A DNA stretch of 64,000 nucleotides from HXMU1420-13 sp024742815 (GTDB taxonomy: Bacteria; Bacteroidota; Rhodothermia; Balneolales; Balneolaceae). The position numbers and the translations under genes are program-made. Shown in pieces: positions 1 through 9,118 of the stretch. A model generated the notes under the pieces. That model searched no databases. It was not told where the DNA came from and was given only the letters and a program-made list of their open reading frames with translations. The DNA lies in contig JANSXX010000008.1 in NCBI GenBank assembly GCA_024742815.1, positions 102,991 to 166,990 of the forward strand. The letters are read 5' to 3'. The stretch's first letter is position 1. The number at the start of each line of letters is the position of its first letter.

Positions 1-1344
1 TAAGGTAGATCGGGCAACAATGTGAATATCGGGGCGCAAATGGCGCGTATAAATAGTGAGATAAATATTTATATCATCCTGATTGGTTGAAATAATGACA
101 CTGTGAGCGGTGTCGATCCCGGCTTTTTTTAGTGTATTTAAATCATTCGCATCCCCCAGAATAAAATTGTGCTCGTTTTTAATACGATCTGGGTTTTTAT
201 CGATGATTTTAAAACGGATATTTCGGCGCTTAAGATGAAATGCAGCTGCCCGCCCAACTCTACCACCACCAATAATAATCACCGGTTCGTCACTTACTCC
301 ATAAATTCCGAATAACTCATCATATCTTCGAAGTTGTTCGATCGAGCCGGCCATCATTAGTACCGAATAATCGTGAATAACCGTATCAGGATGAGATCCT
401 TGGAAGTTACCGCGCTCCCAGATGCCTACTATATTAATACCCAGCCTTTCCCGTAGTTCAGATTCCCGCAATGTTTTGCCAACCAGTGGCGTGTCGTGTG
501 CGGTAGCTTCAGCAATAATAATATCACCTAGCCGACCAATTGTATGCACTCTGGCATCTTGCCCAAGTGTTCGTCGGCTTAATGCTCGCCCCAGCAAGTT
601 GCCCATGTGTAGTACATGATCGGCCCCGGCCAGTTTTAAAATATCTACCGAGTCGTGAAAATTTGCCGTAGTAACAATCTTTACATCTTTATTAAATCCG
701 CGAACTGTATGCGCTACATTGGTATTAAACATGTCGGAACCATTAGCCACCACCATTGCCGCTTTATTGATCTGCATTTTGGTGTAGGTTTCAGGATCGT
801 CGGCATCACCCAACATTACGGTATAGCCTTCGTCGTAGAGATCTAAAGCGCGCTGTAATTCGGGAACCAACAACACGTATTGTTTTTGGTATTGATGTAA
901 TTTTTCGATGAGCGATTTTGTTACCGGATCAAACGAAGTGATGATGATATGATCGTTAAATGTATCGGGGAGTTGGCGAGGAGCTCTCGCGCGAGATTGC
1001 GCTTCCATCCAAGGGGCATAAAAGAACTCGATGAAGGTAAAGGGCAACATAATTAGTAACACTACGATGCCTGAGCCAAGCACAACCATGGAAAAAAAAC
1101 GCCCCAGGTCGGAGGTAAAGGTGATATCGCCAAAACCCAGCGTACTCATGGTAACCAAGGTCCAGTAAAAGCCGGTCATCCAGCTGTGTTTTTGTCCCTC
1201 CATTTCCATGATGATGTGAAACAGAACGCCGTAGAGACCGATCATCACTAAAAGGATAACCAGAAACTGAACAAGCCGCTGAATATTGGTTTTCGATTTC
1301 TTGTTAGAAATGAAATAGGTGATTTGGGAGGAGAAAAACTTCAT
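1..1344 (-). CDS. Potassium channel with two RCK (TrkA-N) domains, 3' end outside window
   Basis: Inner-membrane K+ channel, read from the ATG complementary to 1342-1344 and open through the left edge (448 codons visible). The N-terminus has one hydrophobic helix (about residues 24-45), a pore loop with the filter TLGFGD near residues 66-72 (a variant of TVGYGD), and a second helix. A cytoplasmic NAD-binding RCK domain starts near FNDHIIITSFD, followed by a TrkA-C-like region, and a second Rossmann motif (VIIIGGGRVGRAA) starts another RCK domain. Such channels are gated by nucleotides or ions bound to the RCK ring. The C-terminus is missing because of the window edge. The divergent neighbour at 1485 is unrelated. 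Confidence 0.9.
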   Translation of the reverse strand, partial: MKFFSSQITYFISNKKSKTNIQRLVQFLVILLVMIGLYGVLFHIIMEMEGQKHSWMTGFYWTLVTMSTLGFGDITFTSDLGRFFSMVVLGSGIVVLLIMLPFTFIEFFYAPWMEAQSRARAPRQLPDTFNDHIIITSFDPVTKSLIEKLHQYQKQYVLLVPELQRALDLYDEGYTVMLGDADDPETYTKMQINKAAMVVANGSDMFNTNVAHTVRGFNKDVKIVTTANFHDSVDILKLAGADHVLHMGNLLGRALSRRTLGQDARVHTIGRLGDIIIAEATAHDTPLVGKTLRESELRERLGINIVGIWERGNFQGSHPDTVIHDYSVLMMAGSIEQLRRYDELFGIYGVSDEPVIIIGGGRVGRAAAFHLKRRNIRFKIIDKNPDRIKNEHNFILGDANDLNTLKKAGIDTAHSVIISTNQDDINIYLTIYTRHLRPDIHIVARSTL

Positions 1345-1484
1345 ATCCTTCAAATATTTGAAGCTTTATTGAATAAACAAAATGTAGATTTGTAAAGCAC
1401 ATCAATTGAAATGATTAAAAACAATTTGAAAGTACAGTAAACGGTATTTACTTTAAGTCCAACAAACATAAAATAAGGGGGAAT

Positions 1485-2330
1485 ATGTATAGAATAATTA
1501 TAGGGTTTTGTTTATTACTAGTAGCAGCTAATTGTTCTACTATTACAGATGGTTTGAATGGGTGCTACTTAACAATCCCGGAAAACACGGGTGAGTATGA
1601 GACGAAACAGATACCAGATTTAACCATCAACGTTGGGGATACATTGTGGATCTCACAGAAAGAGTATTTCAAAGGATCTGATAAATGTGATGCAGGGTAC
1701 GGTTCATTTGAGTTTAATTTTTTTAGAATGGATTACGAACGGGCAAATATTATTCAATCAGATTTAAATTTTGGAGTAGTTGGAGTGATGGAAGGGAAAA
1801 GCACAATAGAATTTAGCGGTAGTTATTTTGTGCGTAGAAACGATATATCTGTGGATGAAACTATTACGGGGGCGTTTAATATTAATGTAGTTAAAAACGG
1901 CGCGGTAGAACAAGATGAACCGGAAGACCTACTAACTCCATTTAGTTTAATAAAAGATGCTAGTGTGAAAAAAAAGGAAAGAGCGAATAACATATATATT
2001 GAGCTGAATATAGATTTTGAAAATGGTTACTTCGATAGAGAACATGTAAACACTAGCTTTTTTGTGAATAATACCGATAGGGAAGATTTGATGAATTATG
2101 AACGAAAAAGCACATTAGGATACGAATCTAGAGGTGCGGAGGTAAGATGGGATTCTTTAACTACTGAGAAATATGTTCGACTTTGGCGAACAAACCATGC
2201 TACATGGAACCCAGAAACCGAAACTCACGACGAAAATTACAGCTCAAAAGTGCGACACTTTTTAAAAATTGAGAGCTTTCCGATTGATAAACCGGTTGCA
2301 GAAAGAGAGTTCAGAGTTACGGGCTTTTAA
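1485..2330 (+). CDS. Hypothetical exported protein, possible lipoprotein
   Basis: No family recognised. The 281-residue product starts with a hydrophobic signal (MYRIIIGFCLLLVAANC); a Cys at residue 17 could be lipidated, although the Asn before it is not a standard lipobox residue. The rest is soluble, with many charged and aromatic residues and no repeats. A strong purine-rich ribosome binding site (AAGGGGG) lies just upstream, which is unusual for this genome. The gene is AT-rich with codon use unlike the channel next door, suggesting a recent arrival. It stands alone, convergent with the SRPBCC gene. Confidence 0.6.
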   Translation: MYRIIIGFCLLLVAANCSTITDGLNGCYLTIPENTGEYETKQIPDLTINVGDTLWISQKEYFKGSDKCDAGYGSFEFNFFRMDYERANIIQSDLNFGVVGVMEGKSTIEFSGSYFVRRNDISVDETITGAFNINVVKNGAVEQDEPEDLLTPFSLIKDASVKKKERANNIYIELNIDFENGYFDREHVNTSFFVNNTDREDLMNYERKSTLGYESRGAEVRWDSLTTEKYVRLWRTNHATWNPETETHDENYSSKVRHFLKIESFPIDKPVAEREFRVTGF

Positions 2331-2472
2331 ATTGCTTACCAGAAATTATTAGCCAGTATAAAAAACTGATTTGATATAAAGAGTATTCAGTTTCGTACAG
2401 CTAGCTGAATCTCAACATTCACTCAGGCTCAACAATCATAAGTCTGTATGCTCAATAAGCATTAGAGCCACA

Positions 2473-3390
2473 CTATTTCGCTGCAAAGCAGATATCGGTA
2501 ATCAATTCCTTATCCGGCACCTCTCCGGGCATATTATGATACCATTCAAAAGGATGAATCCCTTTCTTTGAAGCGAACTCTTTTCCACGCTGCATATTCA
2601 TTTGGGCACTCCAAGCGCCCCCCAAATGAGTGTATGCTCCAATATGGCGAACCACATGAATATTTGTTGAAGGAATTGTGCCGTTAAATAGATTAGCCGG
2701 TAAGGTATCCACCGCAGATTTGACCCCTAAACACGCCGTATAGGTACATTCCATTTTGCGCATATTCCAATCGTGATAAATTGAAAATGCCCCTGTAATT
2801 TCTACACTGGCAGCACTGAGTTGGGTATTCAGCGTATCAAAGTCGGCGGCCATGGCCTCAATTTCTGAAATGGAACATGTTCTTTTAATGCCTACATACT
2901 TCGTTCCGGGAAAGGATTCAACACCTTTGAATTCCAGTTTCGATTCCACTTCTCCTTTTTCTACATAATCTTTCAACAGATTTAATCCGCGTTCGTAATC
3001 CATTCCCACAAAGCCTTCCATCATTTTTTTCATCCAAAACATGAAAAATGGTAGCGAGCTGTCCATCGTCCAGGTAACGTTGGTTTGATCTCCTTTTTCT
3101 TCTAAATGGAATTCTACTTTTGCCGACGATTTCCACGGTTTCAGGAAATTTAGATCGTAGGTAATGTGCTCGTTTTCTTTTTCAGACGTAACTGTCATAT
3201 TGCCTTCACCGGTACGCTTTCCATTCCACTCGTAGTATTTGGCGTCATCAGCAATGCTAAGTGATACACCGGGTTCCATAATTAACCAGGGCGACCATTT
3301 AGGCCAGTGGTTAAAATCATTCAGTTTTGAATATACAGTTGCGGCATTAGCATGTATAGTTGTGGATCGGGCGATATTCATTTTAGGCAT
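2473..3390 (-). CDS. SRPBCC-domain protein fused to GyrI-like ligand-binding domain
   Basis: Two-domain cytosolic protein of about 305 residues. Residues 1-150 form an SRPBCC/polyketide-cyclase-like domain (SKLNDFNHWPKWSPW at the start is typical), a hydrophobic-ligand pocket fold. Residues about 155-305 match the GyrI-like/AraC effector-binding domain (FPGTKYVGIKRTC and later GAYTHLGGAW). The combination is known in Bacteroidota as a putative small-molecule binding protein or regulator without a DNA-binding part; its ligand is unknown. I place the start at the ATG complementary to 3388-3390; a TTG nine bases upstream is also in frame. It has no close operon partner. Confidence 0.75.
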   Translation of the reverse strand: MPKMNIARSTTIHANAATVYSKLNDFNHWPKWSPWLIMEPGVSLSIADDAKYYEWNGKRTGEGNMTVTSEKENEHITYDLNFLKPWKSSAKVEFHLEEKGDQTNVTWTMDSSLPFFMFWMKKMMEGFVGMDYERGLNLLKDYVEKGEVESKLEFKGVESFPGTKYVGIKRTCSISEIEAMAADFDTLNTQLSAASVEITGAFSIYHDWNMRKMECTYTACLGVKSAVDTLPANLFNGTIPSTNIHVVRHIGAYTHLGGAWSAQMNMQRGKEFASKKGIHPFEWYHNMPGEVPDKELITDICFAAK

Positions 3391-3461
3391 GGCACACAAT
3401 TAGTTAGACGGGTATGTGTGCAATGTATGTAATGCGTAGTATTTGTGCAAAATCATTTTTT

Positions 3462-3497
3462 AAACAAAAAAACCCAGCCAAATAAATGACCGGGTTT
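3462..3497 (-). terminator. Rho-independent terminator after the chemoreceptor gene
   Basis: Read on the minus strand, AAACCCGG and CTGGGTTT form a stem around an AT-rich loop and are followed by a run of T. It lies about 25 bases after the stop of the chemoreceptor gene and so should end that transcript. Confidence 0.75.
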
Positions 3498-3520
3498 CTT
3501 TTACAAGACTTGAATACTAC

Positions 3521-5113
3521 TTAGAAATCAAGAAAGGCGGTGTCGAGCTCTACTTCTTTAACCTGTTCAGGGCGTTTCAAGGTAGAAGTAGGTGCCGGCC
3601 TGGAGTTGCCGGGTTTTTGCATACCATCTAATTTATAATAGGAGATGGCTTCTTTTAAACGATTGCTTTGTCGGAGCAGGTCATCGGCCGAGGCTGCTAA
3701 TTCTTCGCTGCTTGCTGCGCTTTGTTGTGCCAACGAATTCAATTGTTGAATAGACTTGTTTACTTCATTAGCACCTTTGCTCTGTTCTTCACTGGCCGCA
3801 GAAATCTCATTTACCAGATTGCTGGTCTTGTCGATTTTCGGGATGGTATCGAACATAACCTCTCCTGCTAAGCTCGACATTTTATAGGCCGATTCAGTGA
3901 GTTCTACAATCTCATCGCTCACGCTTTTACTTTTTTCGGCCAGCATTTGTACCTCACTCGCTACCACTGCAAATCCCTTACCGGCATCACCGGCACGAGC
4001 GGCTTCTATGGCTGCGTTTAATGCAAGAATATTAGTTTGGAATGCGATATCGCTAATCTGATTTATTCGATTGGTGATATTTTCGTTAGCGGCAATCGCC
4101 TGCTTCGATTTTTCTTCCACCTCTTTCAGCTGAGTGTTAGCAACGCGGGAAATAGAATTCGTTTCTGCTGCATTTTCGGCATTCATGTTAATAGTACGAG
4201 TTACCTCCTCCATTGTGGATGAAATTTCTTCCACGAATTCAGCTTGTTCATTGGAACTGGAAGCCATTTGATGGGAAGTACGTTCTAGCGATTGGCTGAT
4301 TTGCGAAATCTCCATCGACTCGGCTTGTACTCCAAGAATTACATTTTGAAGCTGAGTTACCAGATTGTCGAGAGCTTTGGAAATATCGCCGATTTCGTCT
4401 TTTCGTTTTAAGAATGATGGTGGAACTTGCACATCCAAATACCCATCCGACAAGCGCTGAATGTTTACCACTGTTTTCTTTAATGCGCCTACAATCGCTT
4501 GTGATAAGAAAAGTGAAATTCCGATAAAAAACGCCAGACTGATAAAGAGTACATTATTAACCGTATCGCTTTGTTCGGCGAGATAATTTCTGGCTTCATC
4601 AAATGCTTGATCGACATTGATTCCCGAAATTTCTACAAGGTGTTTCTTTAACACATCGAGTTCCGCAATCATGGCTTGTACGTTTTCAGTAACAGCATCC
4701 GAATAATCTTCCTGAATCATCAAAGCAGAAGCCTGATAGCCGTATTTGAAGTAGGTATTAAAAGACTTCAAAGTGTTATCTAGCGCCTCGAAATCATCAT
4801 CATTTTTAACTGATTTTGCACTATCAACCAACGCTCTAAATGTATTTGCTAATACTTCTGTCTTTGCCAATGCCGAGGTATCCATGGCAGCAACGGCGTC
4901 TTGTAATCCTTTTTGTATGGCAACCTGCGTTGCTTTCATGTTGGTAGTGTAATCGTTGTACGGGATGTACGAGTACTGCACCAAATCAAGCTCAGCTCTA
5001 ATTTGCTGGCTACTATCTTTATTTGTGGTGTAAATCAATGCAACAACCAATACAAATACTGCGGGGAAACCGAGAATTTTATATCGAAGTCGCACACTGT
5101 TTAAAATGTTCAT
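3521..5113 (-). CDS. Methyl-accepting chemotaxis protein
   Basis: Transmembrane chemoreceptor of 530 residues. A first membrane helix lies at about residues 10-28, a helical periplasmic sensor region at about 29-187, a second helix at about 188-208, then HAMP, and a cytoplasmic signalling coiled coil. The signalling hairpin carries the near-invariant stretch IAFQTNILALNAAIEAARAG, which binds CheA/CheW. Glu/Gln-rich heptads on both sides are likely methylation sites. The gene follows a porin and a phosphate-binding-like protein in the same direction, so its ligand may be delivered by that protein. Ligand identity is inference. Confidence 0.92.
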   Translation of the reverse strand: MNILNSVRLRYKILGFPAVFVLVVALIYTTNKDSSQQIRAELDLVQYSYIPYNDYTTNMKATQVAIQKGLQDAVAAMDTSALAKTEVLANTFRALVDSAKSVKNDDDFEALDNTLKSFNTYFKYGYQASALMIQEDYSDAVTENVQAMIAELDVLKKHLVEISGINVDQAFDEARNYLAEQSDTVNNVLFISLAFFIGISLFLSQAIVGALKKTVVNIQRLSDGYLDVQVPPSFLKRKDEIGDISKALDNLVTQLQNVILGVQAESMEISQISQSLERTSHQMASSSNEQAEFVEEISSTMEEVTRTINMNAENAAETNSISRVANTQLKEVEEKSKQAIAANENITNRINQISDIAFQTNILALNAAIEAARAGDAGKGFAVVASEVQMLAEKSKSVSDEIVELTESAYKMSSLAGEVMFDTIPKIDKTSNLVNEISAASEEQSKGANEVNKSIQQLNSLAQQSAASSEELAASADDLLRQSNRLKEAISYYKLDGMQKPGNSRPAPTSTLKRPEQVKEVELDTAFLDF

Positions 5114-5199
5114 ATCAAAGCCTTGTAATTTTTGGTATGGATATGCCTGAACTTAGTATCCCCCACGGGCCCTTCCGGACCCATGAGTGAATAACTAAA

Positions 5200-5619
5200 T
5201 TAGTTTACGGCTACAACTTTAACCCCGCTTACATCTGCATCTGCGCTGATGTAACCAACCGCGCCGGGATTGTTTTTTACGAATGCGATAACTTCTGCAT
5301 CGCTTGGTCGTTCCGCCGGGGCCGTTCCTGCACCTGAGAAGGCCGCTTGTTGCCAATGGCTACGAATTGCACCTACACTTCGGCCATGTATTTCCTGCGA
5401 AAATTCAGCTCTGGTTGCAGATCGAGCTGTTTGATCTACAGGCACGATTTTACTGCCATCGTCCCAACTTGTTTTAGTTTTAAGAAAGATTTCTGATACA
5501 TCCTTTTTACTTAAGGAAGTAGTGGCATTTGCTTCGTTAACAATGACTTTAAAATTTTGCGCCTGAAGAGCTACCGAAGCAACAAATAAGAATAACGTGC
5601 TAAGTATTATTTTTTTCAT
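5200..5619 (-). CDS. Small PstS-like phosphate-binding protein
   Basis: Periplasmic protein of 139 residues with a clear signal peptide (MKKIILSTLFLFVASVALQAQ). The mature part resembles one lobe of PBP-like phosphate-binding proteins: ANATTSLSKKDVSEIFL, a central WDDGSKIVPVDQ, and PGAVGYISAD near the C-terminus. This length is usual for the short PstS-like proteins encoded beside porins and chemoreceptors; it lacks the second lobe of true PstS. It starts 10 bases after the porin stop, so the two are co-transcribed. Phosphate binding is inferred from the family. Confidence 0.8.
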   Translation of the reverse strand: MKKIILSTLFLFVASVALQAQNFKVIVNEANATTSLSKKDVSEIFLKTKTSWDDGSKIVPVDQTARSATRAEFSQEIHGRSVGAIRSHWQQAAFSGAGTAPAERPSDAEVIAFVKNNPGAVGYISADADVSGVKVVAVN

Positions 5620-5629
5620 GATGAGCTCC

Positions 5630-6823
5630 TTAGAACGAATAAATTAAAGTTGCGATAAGGCCATTCACATTGCCGCTGGAATGATCGTACATCATATATT
5701 CAACTTTTAGAGTACGCTCGAAGCTTGGCTTGTAGTTGATACCTGCAGTAAAGCGTGAATACTCGATATCATCAGTGAGTTGATCTTCGTAGCGAACGTA
5801 TGGAGTAAACTTCTCAATTCGATGGCTTAGCTCAACAAAAGAACCTTCAAGATCTACATCGCCACCTGCGGTTAGTGGTGCGGGGTTACCCATAAACATA
5901 TACACGATTGGGTCGATCTCAAGGTTTCCTCGCCATAATTCGCCGGCTATTTTAGTATTCTCATACTGTACCTTAGCATTAAATCCGTACGTGGGACGAT
6001 CTAATTTTGTATTAATAACTGTTTCTGTTTCAGGAAATCCGGGGAAAAGTGCGTCAGCAGGAATAGTTACATCTAAAGGGATTTCTTCTTGCTTTGGCTT
6101 AAAGTAACTAGCTCCAACTTCAACCAACTGCTTGTAAGCAAAACTCACAGCTGCACCAATAGCCGTGTTGTAGGTATTATTGTAAGATCTATCGATTGAG
6201 TAAGGGGAGTTAATTTGCTCTTTGAAGTAAGGTACTTCGCTACCAAAGAAGCCAACCGCACCTGTTGGTAACCAAGTTGTATTTCGGTAGCCACCTGCGA
6301 ATACGTCGTACTTTAGTTTTACATCCTCTCCAATTGCACCATTAATCGAAACTCCATCCATATTTAATGGAAAGAACTCGTGATTGGTGATTAGGATTGG
6401 AAGCGTTGCACTGGTATTCACCGGCGCATAGTAATAGGTGTTCATTGGGCTTAACGGAAGTAAGAACCGACCCACTTTAAAGTTGACCATTTTAGACATA
6501 GACAATTCACCAAATGCTTCGTTTAGCATTTGATCGAATTCGAACTCCGGTCGGTAAACGAATACGGTTTTAAGGCGTAAACTTGATGTTGGCATGTATG
6601 TAACCAGCATGCCTGCTTCAGAAACGGCAGATCCGGCTGTTACCCGGTAATTTTCTAGGTTATCGAAATAATTAAATTCCGTTGATATGTAACCCGTAAT
6701 GTTCGTTTGAGGCTCAAAATAATCTTGAGCTTGTACGGCTTGAACTCCGAAAACCAACAAAAGGGTGAATAGTAGTTTAGTGTAAATTCGCTGCACCATT
6801 GCTTTATTTTTTTGTTTTAGCAT
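5630..6823 (-). CDS. Outer-membrane porin, phosphate-selective porin-like
   Basis: Predicted 16-strand-type beta-barrel of 397 residues with a signal peptide (core LLFTLLLVFGVQAVQAQ) and alternating amphipathic strands ending in a terminal aromatic (LIATLIYSF), the usual outer-membrane assembly signal. It resembles the OprO/OprP-like porins. First gene of the porin / binding-protein / chemoreceptor set. The ATG at 6823 gives an eight-residue extension before a second Met that would give a more standard signal peptide; either start is possible. Substrate not shown by sequence. Confidence 0.75.
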   Translation of the reverse strand: MLKQKNKAMVQRIYTKLLFTLLLVFGVQAVQAQDYFEPQTNITGYISTEFNYFDNLENYRVTAGSAVSEAGMLVTYMPTSSLRLKTVFVYRPEFEFDQMLNEAFGELSMSKMVNFKVGRFLLPLSPMNTYYYAPVNTSATLPILITNHEFFPLNMDGVSINGAIGEDVKLKYDVFAGGYRNTTWLPTGAVGFFGSEVPYFKEQINSPYSIDRSYNNTYNTAIGAAVSFAYKQLVEVGASYFKPKQEEIPLDVTIPADALFPGFPETETVINTKLDRPTYGFNAKVQYENTKIAGELWRGNLEIDPIVYMFMGNPAPLTAGGDVDLEGSFVELSHRIEKFTPYVRYEDQLTDDIEYSRFTAGINYKPSFERTLKVEYMMYDHSSGNVNGLIATLIYSF

Positions 6824-7128
6824 TGCGGGAGAAAAGAATCTGTATCCTTCACGTTATTGATCCCGTTGAGTAGCTTTTAAGCTTTGTTGATACAGTTATC
6901 GGCAGGGAGAAAAGAAATCCTTATAGAATTATTCTAAACTCATCATAAAATCTCTGTAAGTGACAACATACCAATGTGTTAAGGAGCTAGATATTTTATA
7001 ATTACAGATAAAGAAAGGGCTATGGCAGTATCAATTTGAGCAATAAGTGGTTAAGAGCCTACTGCTTAGAATCATGTGTTGATAAATTGTGCATAAATGC
7101 TTGGGGGAGAATTTCTTTGAGAGCGAGT
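6824..7128. other. Intergenic region upstream of the porin operon
   Basis: About 305 bases with no convincing open frame. It is AT-rich and must contain the promoter of the porin operon and the 3' end of the XRE regulator transcript. I see no perfect TAnnTTTG box and no strong hairpin. Confidence 0.5.
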
Positions 7129-7347
7129 TCAGCTATCTATTGTAAATTGGAACACATCTTGAATTGAACAATCAAAAGCGACCGCAATTTTAAAAGCCAC
7201 TTCCAGCGAGGGAGAATATTTCGCTGCTTCAATGGCATTAATGGTTTGTCTGGTTACTCCCACTCGGTCCGCTAGCTCCTGCTGAGTCATTTCGTTATTC
7301 ATGAACCGTAATGTTCGAATATTATTGGTGATTTTTCCTTCAATCAT
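7129..7347 (-). CDS. XRE-family transcriptional regulator
   Basis: Cytosolic DNA-binding protein of 72 residues made almost only of a Cro/CI helix-turn-helix: MTQQELADRVGVTRQTINAIE is the recognition motif, at about residues 19-39. Short regulators of this type commonly accompany a small membrane protein and control it. The membrane-protein gene lies upstream on the same strand (7534-7977), separated by a repeat element. Target operator not visible. Confidence 0.9.
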   Translation of the reverse strand: MIEGKITNNIRTLRFMNNEMTQQELADRVGVTRQTINAIEAAKYSPSLEVAFKIAVAFDCSIQDVFQFTIDS

Positions 7348-7394
7348 ATCGATTTAATTGTTGGGTTCTCAATTCAAAATGAAAGATTTAAGAT

Positions 7395-7530
7395 TAAAAA
7401 TTCAGCGGGCGGTCATTGCGAGCGACCCGTAGACCTATAGTCTAAGCAGATAAAACTCGACGCGGCAATCTTGGGCTAAGAGTGTTGAGTGCTAAGTGTT
7501 GAGTTTTGAGTTGGAAGAAGGACATCGCGA
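7395..7530. repeat. Copy of the 165-bp repeat family plus stutter sequence
   Basis: The block at about 7411-7475 is the reverse complement of part of the tandem repeat near 63.3-63.8 kb; both share AGATTGCCGCGTCGAGTTTT and the TCGCAATGAC end. It is followed by quasi-periodic GTTGAG words. It lies between the two genes of the XRE/membrane protein pair. Confidence 0.7.
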
Positions 7531-7533
7531 CGC

Positions 7534-7977
7534 TTACTTCGTTCGGTAGTAATAAATCATCACAGATCGTTTTGCGGCACTTGCTAAATAAAGCGTGATA
7601 AAGAGGAAATGAAAGATGGTAGTTGTGTTTACTACTTTGGTGTATTCTTCCAATTCAGGGCCAATCGTGTTTGAAATAAATAATTGAACTAGGGTAACCA
7701 TCACTCCAAATACCAATAAGGCGTAGCCAATTTTATGGCCTTTTCCTTCAATCATGTGATCTCTTTCGTCTTTTACTACTTTTCGGCTGCTTTCACTTAT
7801 TTCAACCACAATCTCTACAATTACTGCTATCCAGAATACATTGAAGAAAACTTTAAACAGTTTAGATGAGAAATCCGGAATAGCGTCCGGCCAGCCAAAA
7901 ACCATTAATACATAAAAAACCATTACCGAAGTTGTAGTAGCTAGGGAAGTCCAGGAAAGAATTTCTGAGCGTGACAT
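7534..7977 (-). CDS. Four-helix membrane protein, DUF2178-like
   Basis: 147 residues with four predicted membrane helices (about 10-30, 40-62, 83-105 and 118-138). The cytoplasmic loop between helices 2 and 3 carries KDERDHMIEGKGHKIGY, resembling the DERxxxI motif of DUF2178 proteins, which are usually paired with XRE regulators as here. Function unknown. The family assignment rests on motif and context only. Confidence 0.6.
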   Translation of the reverse strand: MSRSEILSWTSLATTTSVMVFYVLMVFGWPDAIPDFSSKLFKVFFNVFWIAVIVEIVVEISESSRKVVKDERDHMIEGKGHKIGYALLVFGVMVTLVQLFISNTIGPELEEYTKVVNTTTIFHFLFITLYLASAAKRSVMIYYYRTK

Positions 7978-8054
7978 GTGTTCTCCGTTTAGTTTGATGT
8001 CAGGCAGGCTTTACGTAATGTAAAAAATATGTTACAGAGTGTAAGAAATTTTTT

Positions 8055-8300
8055 TCAAGGACACCGTTTTCTCCTAAACTCGTTCTTGATTGGCTCCAGT
8101 ACTTCATCAATTCCGTTGATTTTTATTTCATACATGGTAGATAAGTACTGCCCGAGTTGTCCATTAGGAAACCCTTCTCGACTAAACCACTCTAAATAAT
8201 GCACGGGCAGATCGGTTATGTAACGCCCTTCATATTTTCCAAAGGGCATTCGGGCTTGTACTAAATGAATGAGAAATGAAGAATCGTACATAGGTCGCAT
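8055..8300 (-). CDS. DUF3820 family protein
   Basis: Small cytosolic protein of 81 residues with the DUF3820 signature MPFGKYEGRYITDLPVHYLEWF. The family is sometimes labelled a putative quorum-sensing-regulated virulence factor, but its biochemical role is not established. It is encoded alone and is divergent from the tandem lipoprotein genes, with which it shares a 60-base promoter region. A second in-frame ATG nine bases downstream is possible. Confidence 0.85.
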   Translation of the reverse strand: MRPMYDSSFLIHLVQARMPFGKYEGRYITDLPVHYLEWFSREGFPNGQLGQYLSTMYEIKINGIDEVLEPIKNEFRRKRCP

Positions 8301-8332
8301 TAAAATGTGAATGAAGATAGGTTTTAATTATA

Positions 8333-8340
8333 TACCTTTG
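8333..8340 (+). promoter_or_regulatory. Promoter -7 box TACCTTTG
   Basis: TACCTTTG is a perfect match to the TAnnTTTG -7 element of Bacteroidota housekeeping promoters. It lies 23 bases before the ATG of the first tandem lipoprotein gene. No clear TTG -33 element is visible. Confidence 0.55.
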
Positions 8341-8363
8341 TACAGGCAAAATTTTAAACTTTG

Positions 8364-8723
8364 ATGCGCACTTCAATACTCTTATCCATTTTACTAATTA
8401 GTATCACATCTAGTTGTGAGTCTATTTTCAATAACGAAAATAATGAAGAGGCTCTATCTGCCATCATACAAAACGATACGTTCATCATTAAAAACAACTT
8501 GCCGTTCGATGTATACTTTTTCGCCGTTGATCAGGAAACATCGTACGTAATCGATTGGATACCTGTTGAAAGCGATGCCAACCGAGTGAAAGCAGGAAGT
8601 TTTCGGAAATTTCCTGCCGATATAATTGTTGGTTACACCCAAGGGAAAACAGCCATAGCTTATTTTTGGAATGGCAGGGAGTACTGGAACACACTAATTA
8701 TTGACGAACATCCGGAGTTATAA
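8364..8723 (+). CDS. Small lipoprotein, tandem paralogue 1
   Basis: Exported lipoprotein of about 119 residues with a signal peptide ending in ITSSC. No family recognised. Its mature part is paralogous to the next gene: both share the AIxxDxxIIKNNxxFDVYxFAVD core and an acidic N-terminus. ATG at 8364 is preferred over a TTG just before it. The stop overlaps the next start (TAATG), so translation is probably coupled. The all-beta look suggests a small surface or periplasmic domain. Confidence 0.7.
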   Translation: MRTSILLSILLISITSSCESIFNNENNEEALSAIIQNDTFIIKNNLPFDVYFFAVDQETSYVIDWIPVESDANRVKAGSFRKFPADIIVGYTQGKTAIAYFWNGREYWNTLIIDEHPEL

Positions 8724-9067
8724 TGAAAAAGCTATCTGCATGTTTGTTCGTATTATTTTTGATTAACGGATGTTCTGTTTTTGATAACGAACAATCCGGC
8801 GATGCGGTGGAGGCAATCGTAAAAGATGAACAATTGATCATTAAAAATAATCAGGCCTTCGATGTATATTACTTTGCGGTAGATAAAGCGAGTCTGCCTT
8901 ATATTTTTTGGGCACCCATCGTAAGCGATGAAAACAAAATTCAATCAGATGCTTTGACAGCGATTTCTTTATCTGAGATATTTTCGAACAACGAACATGG
9001 GACCATCGTGGTTTTTTATTGGGATGAAGAAGTGAGTGAAATCTTTAACATCGAAATTGAAGAATAA
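8723..9067 (+). CDS. Small lipoprotein, tandem paralogue 2
   Basis: 114-residue lipoprotein with a good lipobox (FLINGC). Paralogue of the preceding gene; the shared core here is LIIKNNQAFDVYYFAVDK. Its start overlaps the previous stop by one base. Divergence between the copies is high, so the duplication is old and both copies have been kept under selection. Function unknown. Confidence 0.7.
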   Translation: MKKLSACLFVLFLINGCSVFDNEQSGDAVEAIVKDEQLIIKNNQAFDVYYFAVDKASLPYIFWAPIVSDENKIQSDALTAISLSEIFSNNEHGTIVVFYWDEEVSEIFNIEIEE

Positions 9068-9082
9068 GTCGAATTAAGGCTG

Positions 9083-9118
9083 GCTCTTTTGTAGTTTCAT
9101 CAAAAAAAATAAAAGAGC
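9083..9118 (+). promoter_or_regulatory. Hairpin abutting the start codon of the AtuA-like gene
   Basis: GCTCTTTT and AAAAGAGC form an 8-bp stem with a 20-base loop; the right arm ends directly before the ATG at 9119. It could act as a weak terminator for the lipoprotein genes or fold over the start codon region. No poly-T follows. Confidence 0.35.

Noticed and set aside
422..846. Plus-strand frames at the left end
   Set aside because: Antisense to the potassium channel gene, whose RCK motifs are continuous on the minus strand.
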